37,962 nucleotides of DNA from positions 1-37,962 of the forward strand of contig CAYGLV010000018.1 of the NCBI GenBank assembly GCA_964351025.1, given 5' to 3'. Positions 32,197 through 37,962 of this stretch are shown here, in pieces. The first letter of the stretch is position 1. The number at the start of each line of letters is the position of its first letter. The DNA comes from CAYGLV01 sp964351025 (GTDB lineage: Bacteria > Actinomycetota > Thermoleophilia > Gaiellales > Gaiellaceae). The notes under the pieces were generated by a model. That model ran no database searches, had not been told where the DNA came from, and was given only the letters and a program-made list of their open reading frames with translations. The position numbers and the translations under genes were made by a program.

Positions 32197-33464
32197 CAGA
32201 GCAGCATGAAGTGCGGCAGCGGGACGATGAACCTGCCGCCGGAGAGGAGGAACGGCTTCTCGCGCTCCTCGAACTCCTCCATGAAGTGCCACGGGAGCAC
32301 GAGGAAGTGGTCGGGCTTCGCGGCCCGCGCGTCCTCCTCGGAGACGATCGGGATCCGGCTGCCGACGGTGACCTTGCCCCACTTCTGCGGGTTGCGCTCT
32401 GCGGCAGCCGTGATCAGCGTGGTGTCCAGGTCGAAGTACTGCAGCAGCGTGTTCCCCTTCGTCGACGCCCCGTAGACGTAGATGCTCTTGCCGGCCGCCA
32501 CCTGCTGCTCGATGAAGCCGACGACGTCGCCCTTCACCCGCTCGACGCGCTGGGCGAACTCCTGGTACGTCCCCACCCGGTCGAGGCGGAGTTCCTCCTC
32601 GCGGCGGCGGAACCCGGCGACCCGCTCCCGCGCCAGCCCGCGGTAGGTGTCATCGCCGAACGCGTCCTCCCGAGCGCTTCGGTTCCGAATGTAGACCCGG
32701 AAGCTCCCACCGTTGACGTCGTTCAGCTGCATATCGACGACCTCGAAGTCGTGGCGGTCGAGCAGCTGCTCGAACGAGCCGAGCGCGTAGTACTCGAGGT
32801 GCTCGTGGCAGATGTTGTCGAAGGCGTTCTGCCTGAGCATGAGCGGGAGGTAGCTCATCTGCACGATCCACACGCCGTCCTCGTGCATTACCGACTTGAT
32901 GTCGGCGACGAACTGGTTCGGGTCCTCGAGGTCGTAGAACATGGCGATGCTCGTCACCGCCTTCGGGCGGCGGTCCTTGACCTCGGGCGTCTCGAAGTAC
33001 GTGTCCGCGTTGAAGAAGTCGATGACGACGGCGTCCGCGACCTTCTTTGAGTACTCCGCGAGGTTCCGCGACGGGTCGAAGCCGATCTTGTACAGACCCT
33101 CGGTCTGGTACGAGTCGAGCAGCGTCCCGTCGTTCGAGCCGATGTCGAGCACCGCGTCCCCCTCCGAGAGGTGCGCGAGGTAGGCCACCTCCGTCGCGAT
33201 CTCGGCGAGCGCCTCCTTCATGCTCGCGTTCGTGCCCGACCGGTACCAGTAGTTCCGGTAGAGAGACTCCGGCGGGACGGTGTCGCGCAGCTGGAGGAGC
33301 CCGCACTGCCGGCAGAGCACGAGCTCGAGCTCGGCCTTCACCCCGTCGGGCTCGTCGGGGTCGAGGAAGTCCGAGACGTACTGCTCGCCGAGGGACAGGA
33401 TCGAGTCCAGCTCGCCTTCGCAGACCCGGCAGGTGGACCTCGTTTGCACGCCGCTGTCGGTCAC
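32196..33464 (-). CDS. Sugar C-methyltransferase (NovU/TylC3 type)
   Basis: This 422-residue protein has the three-part layout of deoxysugar C-methyltransferases. An N-terminal zinc domain carries Cys12/Cys15 (CRVC) and Cys51/Cys54 (CRQC). The SAM domain has VLDIGSNDGTLL (105-116), and HEHLEYYALGSFEQLL follows. A C-terminal Rossmann-like domain has YVYGASTKGNTLLQYF. Known relatives methylate C3 or C5 of NDP-4-keto-deoxysugars. A 4-keto substrate could come from the GDP-mannose dehydratase or LegB in this locus, but this is inference. The start is GTG 33464 with GGAG upstream; it overlaps a small upstream ORF as GTGA. Confidence 0.87.
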   Translation of the reverse strand: MTDSGVQTRSTCRVCEGELDSILSLGEQYVSDFLDPDEPDGVKAELELVLCRQCGLLQLRDTVPPESLYRNYWYRSGTNASMKEALAEIATEVAYLAHLSEGDAVLDIGSNDGTLLDSYQTEGLYKIGFDPSRNLAEYSKKVADAVVIDFFNADTYFETPEVKDRRPKAVTSIAMFYDLEDPNQFVADIKSVMHEDGVWIVQMSYLPLMLRQNAFDNICHEHLEYYALGSFEQLLDRHDFEVVDMQLNDVNGGSFRVYIRNRSAREDAFGDDTYRGLARERVAGFRRREEELRLDRVGTYQEFAQRVERVKGDVVGFIEQQVAAGKSIYVYGASTKGNTLLQYFDLDTTLITAAAERNPQKWGKVTVGSRIPIVSEEDARAAKPDHFLVLPWHFMEEFEEREKPFLLSGGRFIVPLPHFMLL

Positions 33465-33616
33465 TTGTCGAGCTCCAGGATCGAGAGGTTGACGTTGTCG
33501 GCGTCCATGGATACCAGCTTCGACGCGCCGCGTGGGTGGGAAGGGTCCCCGCCGAGACCGGAGCCGTGTGCTCTGACCGGGCCTCGCCGTCTCGAGCGAA
33601 TAGTTGCGATACCCAT
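33461..33616 (-). CDS. Possible 51-residue ORF coupled to the C-methyltransferase
   Basis: ATG 33616 lies 14 nt after the Wzt stop, and the frame ends in TGA overlapping the methyltransferase GTG as GTGA. The N-terminal part is Arg-rich. The last 15 residues (MDADNVNLSILELDK, from a second ATG at 33508) have G or C in every third codon position, which looks translated. It may be a small protein, a 15-residue leader for coupling, or the leftover end of a lost gene. I recognise no family. Confidence 0.38.
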   Translation of the reverse strand: MGIATIRSRRRGPVRAHGSGLGGDPSHPRGASKLVSMDADNVNLSILELDK

Positions 33617-33630
33617 CACCGTCGAAGCGC

Positions 33631-34932
33631 CTACCCCAGCCTCTCAACGGTCCAGTCGAGCCTCGGCCGGAGTGCCGAGGTCGGCCATTTGAACGGGAAG
33701 TTCCCGCGCACGCCCGCCGGGTCCGAGGAGTCGCTCACGGCGAACCAGAGCGCGTCCGCCGCCTCCACGCGCAGGACGGCCTTGTCGAGGTTCTGCGCAA
33801 GGTAGAAGGAGATCGCGTATTGCCCCGCGTTGAGGAAGTCGCCGGGTATCTCGCACGTGCTGCGATAGGTGCCCCTTGGTCTCGCGACGGCAGACCACGG
33901 CGAATCATTGTTGTCCAGAGACACGAAGACCGTCATACCGACCTCGTTCGAGACGAACACATAGGCGTCGAGCGGGCAATCCTCCAGTACGTCGTATTCC
34001 ATATCGAGGAAGACGGGGTCCCTCACGCTGAACGCCGTCGTGACGTCACCATCGCGGCCGCGCACGCGGACGCGACGCAGGCGAACGACGGCGTCCCCAG
34101 GCGCCTCCTCGCTCTTCCAGATTCGCTCGCCCTCCTGCTCGAGACCCATCCGGAGATAGGTGAGGCTGACGTCGGGAACCGGTCCGTCCATCACCACGCC
34201 GCCGCGGTGGAGCAGGACGGCACGCGTGCAGAGCTGCTGGATGCTCGACAGGTTGTGACTGATGAACACAACCGTCCGGCCCTGGCTCGAGACCTCGCTC
34301 ATCTTCCGCAGGCAGCGCGTCTGGAACTCTATGTCTCCGACAGCGAGCACCTCGTCCACGAGAAGGATCTCGGCTTCGAGGTGCGCGGCCACCGAGAAGG
34401 CGAGGCGCGTGTACATGCCGCTCGAGTAGTACTTGATCGGGGTGTCGAGGAACCGCGCTACGTCGGCGAACTCGACGATGCTGTCGAATGAGCGCCCGAT
34501 CTCTCGGCGGCCCATGCCGAGGATCGCACCGTTCAGGTAGATGTTCTCCTTCCCGGTGAGCTCGGGGTGGAAGCCGCTCCCGACCTCGAGGAGCGAGCCG
34601 ACGCGGCCACGTACACGGGCGCGTCCCGTCGTGGGGTCCGTGATGCGCGACAGCACCTTGAGAAGCGTGCTCTTGCCAGCGCCGTTGCGGCCGATAATGC
34701 CCACCACCTCGCCGCGGCAGATGTCCATCGATACGTCGCGCAGCGCCCAGATGTGGTCGTCGCGGAGCGGCGCGGCCTCGGTCGACGGACGCCGGGGCCT
34801 CAGGCGGCGCACAGCAGCCGCGGCCTGCGTGTTGATCACCTCGCGGATCGTGCGGTACCCACCGTGCGCCCCGCCAAGGCGGTACCGCTTGCCGAGCCCC
34901 TCGACGCTGATGACGACGTCTGCGTCGCTCAT
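33631..34932 (-). CDS. wzt: ABC transporter ATPase with C-terminal glycan-binding domain (Wzt-like)
   Basis: The 433-residue protein has Walker A GRNGAGKST (81-89), the signature YSSGM (169-173), Walker B ILLVDEVLAVGD (189-200) and the switch His226. This is the usual order for polysaccharide and teichoic-acid exporters. From about residue 265 a beta-rich domain follows, like the Wzt C-terminal domain that recognises the finished glycan. Together with the permease upstream it should flip the complete lipid-linked polymer across the membrane. ATG 34932 overlaps the permease stop as ATGA. Confidence 0.92.
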   Translation of the reverse strand: MSDADVVISVEGLGKRYRLGGAHGGYRTIREVINTQAAAAVRRLRPRRPSTEAAPLRDDHIWALRDVSMDICRGEVVGIIGRNGAGKSTLLKVLSRITDPTTGRARVRGRVGSLLEVGSGFHPELTGKENIYLNGAILGMGRREIGRSFDSIVEFADVARFLDTPIKYYSSGMYTRLAFSVAAHLEAEILLVDEVLAVGDIEFQTRCLRKMSEVSSQGRTVVFISHNLSSIQQLCTRAVLLHRGGVVMDGPVPDVSLTYLRMGLEQEGERIWKSEEAPGDAVVRLRRVRVRGRDGDVTTAFSVRDPVFLDMEYDVLEDCPLDAYVFVSNEVGMTVFVSLDNNDSPWSAVARPRGTYRSTCEIPGDFLNAGQYAISFYLAQNLDKAVLRVEAADALWFAVSDSSDPAGVRGNFPFKWPTSALRPRLDWTVERLG

Positions 34933-35768
34933 ACGATGTCCGCGAAGGTGCGCTCCGTGCGTCTGAAGTAGACGGCACCCCCGAGGAGGAGTGCGAGCGA
35001 CACGACGACGGAGACGCCGAACATGGGATCGAGTTGACCGGTTCCGAGCAGCGCCCACCGGAACCCCTCGACGACCCCGGCCATTGGATTCAGATGGTAG
35101 ACCAGCCCCCAAGCGTCGGGCACGATGTCGCTCGGATACGCGACCGGAGTCGCGAACAGCCAGAGCTGCACGAGGAACGGAATGATGTACCGGATGTCGC
35201 GGTACTTGACGTTCAGCGCCGAGAGCCACAAACCCACCGCCAAGGCGGTGAGGGCGGCGAACAACGCGAGCAACGGAGTGACGAGAAGGGCCGCCGAGGG
35301 AGCGATGCCGTAGTAGAGCATCATCCCGATGAGGATCGTGAAGGCGATGACGAAGTCCACGAGATTTCCGAGCGTCGCCGAGATTGGGATCAGTAGTCGC
35401 GGAAAGTAGACCTTCGTCAGCAGCTGTTGGTTGGAGATGAGGCTGCCTCCGCTCTGGGCGACGGAGTTCGCGAACAAAAGCCACGGGACGAGAGCAGCGT
35501 AGGCGAAGATCGGGTAGGGGACGCCCTCCGACGGAACATTTAAGAGCCGGCCGAAGAAGATCGAGAAGACGACCATGAGCAGAAACGGCTGGAGGACGGC
35601 CCAGGCGGCTCCGAGCGCCGTCTGCTTGTACCGCACCTTGACGTCACGCCACGTCAGGAAGTAGAGAAGCTCCCGGTACGTCCAGAGCTCGCCGAGGTGG
35701 AGGGGCACCCAGCCACGCGAGGGCCGGATCTCGAAAACGGGCTCGGGCGTCGCAGCCGCGTTGCTCAC
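34929..35768 (-). CDS. wzm: ABC transporter permease (Wzm-like)
   Basis: This 279-residue membrane protein has about six hydrophobic helices (for example LLMVVFSIFFG, LVTPLLALFAALTALAVGLW and ALLLGGAVYF) and the ABC-2 polysaccharide export motif LTWRDVKVRYKQTALGAAW near residue 34. I chose GTG 35768 because AGGAGG lies 8 nt upstream. The frame is open to 35861 but lacks a better site. It pairs with the Wzt-like ATPase for polymer export. An ABC route implies that chains are assembled fully in the cytoplasm before export. Confidence 0.9.
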   Translation of the reverse strand: MSNAAATPEPVFEIRPSRGWVPLHLGELWTYRELLYFLTWRDVKVRYKQTALGAAWAVLQPFLLMVVFSIFFGRLLNVPSEGVPYPIFAYAALVPWLLFANSVAQSGGSLISNQQLLTKVYFPRLLIPISATLGNLVDFVIAFTILIGMMLYYGIAPSAALLVTPLLALFAALTALAVGLWLSALNVKYRDIRYIIPFLVQLWLFATPVAYPSDIVPDAWGLVYHLNPMAGVVEGFRWALLGTGQLDPMFGVSVVVSLALLLGGAVYFRRTERTFADIV

Positions 35769-35818
35769 CCAGCCGCCTCCTGGGCGCCGTCCTGAGGCAG
35801 GATCAACCACATCGCCAC

Positions 35819-35824
35819 AACATA
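35819..35824 (-). promoter_or_regulatory. Candidate -10 box for the wzm-wzt operon
   Basis: TATGTT on the minus strand would start a transcript about 44 nt before GTG 35768, which would contain the AGGAGG site. No clear -35 was seen. It lies in the 325-bp divergent gap 35769-36093, which otherwise holds only the candidate box for the acetyltransferase. Confidence 0.3.
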
Positions 35825-35921
35825 CCTCCGGGGATTGTCTTGCGGGGTCGTCTACCGCCAACAGATTTCCCCACTCGACCGCGGTTCGACCGGTGGGACG
35901 ATTGTGCGCTGCTCAGGCAGG

Positions 35922-35927
35922 TACAAT
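35922..35927 (+). promoter_or_regulatory. Candidate -10 box for the acetyltransferase
   Basis: TACAAT, a good TANNNT match, lies about 165 nt before ATG 36094. The leader would be long. The in-frame open stretch from 35761 does not look like family sequence, so I treat it as non-coding. Confidence 0.3.
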
Positions 35928-36093
35928 GAGCCTTTACCAGCCCGAGGCGCTCATCGCGCGCGGAACTCGTGCTCCACGCCATGAGGCTCTATGGCACGGC
36001 TTTACGCATTTGAGGATCGCTTCGAAAACACGAGTTCCGAGGAAGATCAGCCGACGGTCGGAAGGCTCGAATGGACGCGGACAGTCAAGCCGA

Positions 36094-36624
36094 ATGATGA
36101 CGCCTAAATGGTTACTCCGACTCGCCGATCGCGCATTTATCAAGCTGTGTCTGCGTAATCAGGAATTCATCGCGACGCGCATCGAGAACGTGATACTTCA
36201 TCGACCACGTTTCTATTGCGCCCCGCATCAGCGAGCACGCATCTCGATCTCGTCGAAGGCGAACATAAACAACGCGCTATTCAATCCGGCCAGCGGAAAT
36301 ATCGTTGTGGATGACTTCGTCTTCTTTGGCCATAACGTGTCGGTGATCGCTGCCACGCACGACTATTCGAAGTTCGATGGTGAGCGGATGCAGTCGATAC
36401 CCGCGGAAGGTCGGGATATCACGATTTGCCGAGGGGCGTGGATCGGTTCGAACTCCACCATTCTTGGGCCGTGCGTGATTGGAGAACATGCGGTCATTGC
36501 AGCAGGGTCAGTTGTCAAAGACGACGTGCCCGCCTATCACTTGGCCGGCGGAGTGCCGGCGCGAGCTATTGGCGAGATCGCGGTTCCGAGTGAGCATGAC
36601 GAAGAGCGGCAGCCTCCCTACTAG
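36094..36624 (+). CDS. Hexapeptide-repeat acyltransferase (WcaF/LbetaH type)
   Basis: This is a 176-residue left-handed beta-helix protein. It has IVVDDFVFFGHNVSVIAATH with the catalytic-type His, then GAWIGSNSTILGPCVIGEHA and VKDDVPAYHLAGGVPARAI, as in sugar O-acetyltransferases near polysaccharide genes. It probably adds an acetyl group to a glycan residue. Base composition is clearly lower in G+C than in neighbouring genes, and TTA and ATA codons appear (WLLR and VILH contexts), so recent transfer is likely. ATG 36094 or 36097 is the start. No good RBS is visible. Confidence 0.82.
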   Translation: MMTPKWLLRLADRAFIKLCLRNQEFIATRIENVILHRPRFYCAPHQRARISISSKANINNALFNPASGNIVVDDFVFFGHNVSVIAATHDYSKFDGERMQSIPAEGRDITICRGAWIGSNSTILGPCVIGEHAVIAAGSVVKDDVPAYHLAGGVPARAIGEIAVPSEHDEERQPPY

Positions 36625-36687
36625 GACTGAACTCGAGGGCTCGGAAGTGCGTTCCATCACCTATCACAGCAATGGTGGAAGGATCGC

Positions 36688-37662
36688 CTACGCTGCGGCC
36701 TTCTCAGCGTCTATGTCCGCCTCGACCATCATGCGCACGAGCTCCGCGAACGATACCTTCGGCGCCCACCCGAGTCCCTCGCGCGCCTTGGAGGCGTCAC
36801 CCACGATCATGTCGACGTCGTCCAGCCTGGTCAGCGCGGAGTCCACGTCCACGTGCAAGCCCCAATCCGAAATGCCGGCGACCGCGAAAGCCTCGGCGAC
36901 GAACTCGCGCACTGTGTGGGTCTCACCGGTCGCCACGACGTAATCGTCGGGCTCCTGCTGCTGCAGCATCAGCCACATCGCCTCGACGTAGTCCCCCGCG
37001 AAACCCCAGTCCCTTCTGGCATCGAGGCCCCCGAGCGTCAGCCGATCCGCCTTCGCCAGGGCGATCCGCGCGACGCCCTTGGTCACCTTCCGCGTGACGA
37101 AGTCGGTTCGCCTCCTCGGGGATTCGTGGTTGAACAGGATCCCGGAACTGGCGTGAAGCCCGTAGGCCTCTCGGTAGTAGCGCGTCGCATGATGGGCGAA
37201 TACCTTCGCCACAGCGTAGGGACTCCGCGGGTTGAACGGCGTCGTCTCCCGCTGAGGCTTCTCGGTCGCGACACCGAACATCTCGCTCGAAGAGGCTTGG
37301 TAGAACCTGATCCCGCTGTTCGCGCCGGCTGCGACACGCACGGCCTCGAGCAGCCGGAGAGCACCTAGACCGATGACGTCGGACGACTCGACGGGCGAGC
37401 GCACGGACTCGCTCACCGTCGAGACGCCGCCGAGGTTGTAGACTTCGTCGGGTTGCGCCTCGGCGATCGCGCGGACGAGACTCGCGGCATTCCCGAGATC
37501 GCCTTCGACAAGCCGCACGTCGGGGAACTCTCGCCGGATCGCTTCGCGAGACCGGCTTCCCGGCCATGCAAGGCCGTAGACGCGGTAGCCCTTGCCGATG
37601 AGCAGCTCGGTCAGGTAATGACCGTCCTGGCCGCCAATTCCCGTGATCAGAGCGCGCTTCAT
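36688..37662 (-). CDS. gmd: GDP-mannose 4,6-dehydratase
   Basis: The 324-residue extended SDR protein has ITGIGGQDGHYLTELL (6-21), YQASSSEMFG (121-130) and the catalytic Tyr149/Lys153 in SPYAVAK. It also has LFNHESPRR and RDWGFAGDYVEAMWLMLQQ, the hallmark blocks of GMD. It converts GDP-mannose to GDP-4-keto-6-deoxymannose, the precursor of rhamnose, fucose, perosamine or C-methylated sugars. No fcl, rmd or per gene is present in the window, so the final sugar is unknown. ATG 37662 is preceded by a TACGCT box and a palindrome. It is convergent with the acetyltransferase. Confidence 0.92.
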   Translation of the reverse strand: MKRALITGIGGQDGHYLTELLIGKGYRVYGLAWPGSRSREAIRREFPDVRLVEGDLGNAASLVRAIAEAQPDEVYNLGGVSTVSESVRSPVESSDVIGLGALRLLEAVRVAAGANSGIRFYQASSSEMFGVATEKPQRETTPFNPRSPYAVAKVFAHHATRYYREAYGLHASSGILFNHESPRRRTDFVTRKVTKGVARIALAKADRLTLGGLDARRDWGFAGDYVEAMWLMLQQQEPDDYVVATGETHTVREFVAEAFAVAGISDWGLHVDVDSALTRLDDVDMIVGDASKAREGLGWAPKVSFAELVRMMVEADIDAEKAAA

Positions 37663-37671
37663 CGCGGCACC

Positions 37672-37677
37672 AGCGTA
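37672..37677 (-). promoter_or_regulatory. Candidate -10 box for gmd
   Basis: TACGCT on the minus strand ends 9 nt before ATG 37662, giving a leader of only a few bases. A 7-bp-arm palindrome lies directly upstream, over the spacer and -35 position. Confidence 0.38.
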
Positions 37678-37681
37678 GTCG

Positions 37682-37701
37682 GTGCCCACGCGCTTGGGCA
37701 C
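37682..37701. promoter_or_regulatory. Inverted repeat upstream of gmd, possible operator
   Basis: GTGCCCA at 37682-37688 and TGGGCAC at 37695-37701 form perfect 7-bp arms with a 6-nt spacer. They sit immediately upstream of the candidate -10, a usual place for repressor binding. The lack of a T-run makes a terminator for the truncated gene upstream less likely. Confidence 0.4.
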
Positions 37702-37773
37702 GCGTACGTCACTTGGTGGGTTGGAGCTGGACGAGCGACCGTCGACAAATCTGGAGTTCCCTCGCGTCCGTGA

Positions 37774-37962
37774 TCAGGGTGATCTGCCCCCGGTTCGGTG
37801 GAGTCGAGTTTCTAGAGTCCTTCCGAGGAGCACCGCAAAGGACGTGGTCCGGGCGAACGTGAGCGGTGGATCCACGGACCAAACGGCAGAGAGGAAGGCG
37901 AGCGCGAGCAGCGCCGCGAGCGGAGCGGCGAGCAGGAGCGAGGGGCGAGGGATCCCTCGCCC
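37774..37962 (-). pseudogene. Truncated O-antigen-ligase-like membrane protein, partial at the right edge
   Basis: An open frame enters from beyond the window and stops at 37774, giving 62 residues. They contain a hydrophobic helix and then AFLSAVWSVDPPLTFARTTS. The complete ligase at 5511-6989 has TLSIAWTVDVPLTFGRSAS at the corresponding place, about residue 120 of 492. The frame ends only some 23 residues after this motif, so most of the protein is missing. It looks like the 5' stub of a second ligase or polymerase gene cut by a rearrangement or frameshift. The 111-bp gap to gmd holds no gene. Confidence 0.6.

Noticed and set aside
35761..36093. An N-terminal extension of the acetyltransferase from 35761
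   Set aside because: It overlaps the start region of wzm, has no acetyltransferase features and no RBS. Family homologues begin near ATG 36094.
36625..36687. An intrinsic terminator between the convergent acetyltransferase and gmd genes
   Set aside because: No stem with a following T-run could be found in these 63 bases.
1..37962. CRISPR arrays, tRNA, rRNA or phage genes
   Set aside because: No regularly spaced repeats, cloverleaf-like sequences or phage structural genes were seen by eye. A tRNA scan would be needed for certainty.

Overview
The window is high-G+C DNA (roughly two thirds G+C, with strong G/C bias at third codon positions). It holds a surface-glycan biosynthesis locus. Codon usage, frequent GTG/TTG starts, ATGA/GTGA start-stop overlaps and starts that look leaderless (TANNNT 6-7 nt before ATG) point to an actinobacterium. 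A Thermoleophilia-like lineage is my inference and is not proven by any marker gene. No rRNA, tRNA or CRISPR array was seen.

Layout. 53-8115: an AsnB-type amidotransferase, a WbuB-like glycosyltransferase and a carbamoyltransferase, then a small membrane-anchored protein, a possible micro-ORF and a Wzy/O-antigen-ligase-like membrane protein, with a divergent glycosyltransferase. 8123-11015: a nest of dead insertion sequences. An IS3-like element (8246-9582, imperfect terminal inverted repeats, frameshifted orfA) lies inside a frameshifted IS21 istA, beside a possible IS630 tail. 11041-14550: three more GT-B glycosyltransferases. 14529-30066: the core of the locus. 30172-34932 and 34929-35768: a methyltransferase, a GT-A glycosyltransferase, a C-methyltransferase and the Wzm/Wzt ABC exporter. 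36094-37962: a lower-G+C acetyltransferase, GDP-mannose 4,6-dehydratase, and the stub of a second O-antigen-ligase-like gene running off the end.

Core pathway. All the named steps of a CMP-legionaminic-acid-type (nonulosonic acid) route are present: PtmE-like nucleotidyltransferase, LegB dehydratase, LegC aminotransferase, LegH acetyltransferase, LegG hydrolysing 2-epimerase, LegI synthase and LegF CMP-transferase. They are split over two minus-strand operons (14529-21822 and 24593-30066). Two Gfo/Idh/MocA oxidoreductases head the second operon. The first operon also encodes a GT-B-like protein with HP- and SS-like motifs, which may be the nonulosonate transferase.

Most unusual is the presence of two complete WbpG/PseA-type amidotransferase triads, each with its own HisH-like glutaminase and HisF-like ammonia channel. 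One triad ends the first legionaminic operon. The other (21876-24596) lies on the opposite strand between the two operons. Gene order differs between them, and each HisF-like protein has lost a different one of the two catalytic aspartates of true HisF. This suggests two separate sugar amidination reactions, possibly a doubly acetamidino-substituted nonulosonic acid or two amidinated sugars in one glycan. Export is probably by Wzm/Wzt, with an O-antigen-ligase-like protein for transfer. Carbamoyl, methyl, acetyl and amide groups could be added by the surrounding tailoring enzymes.
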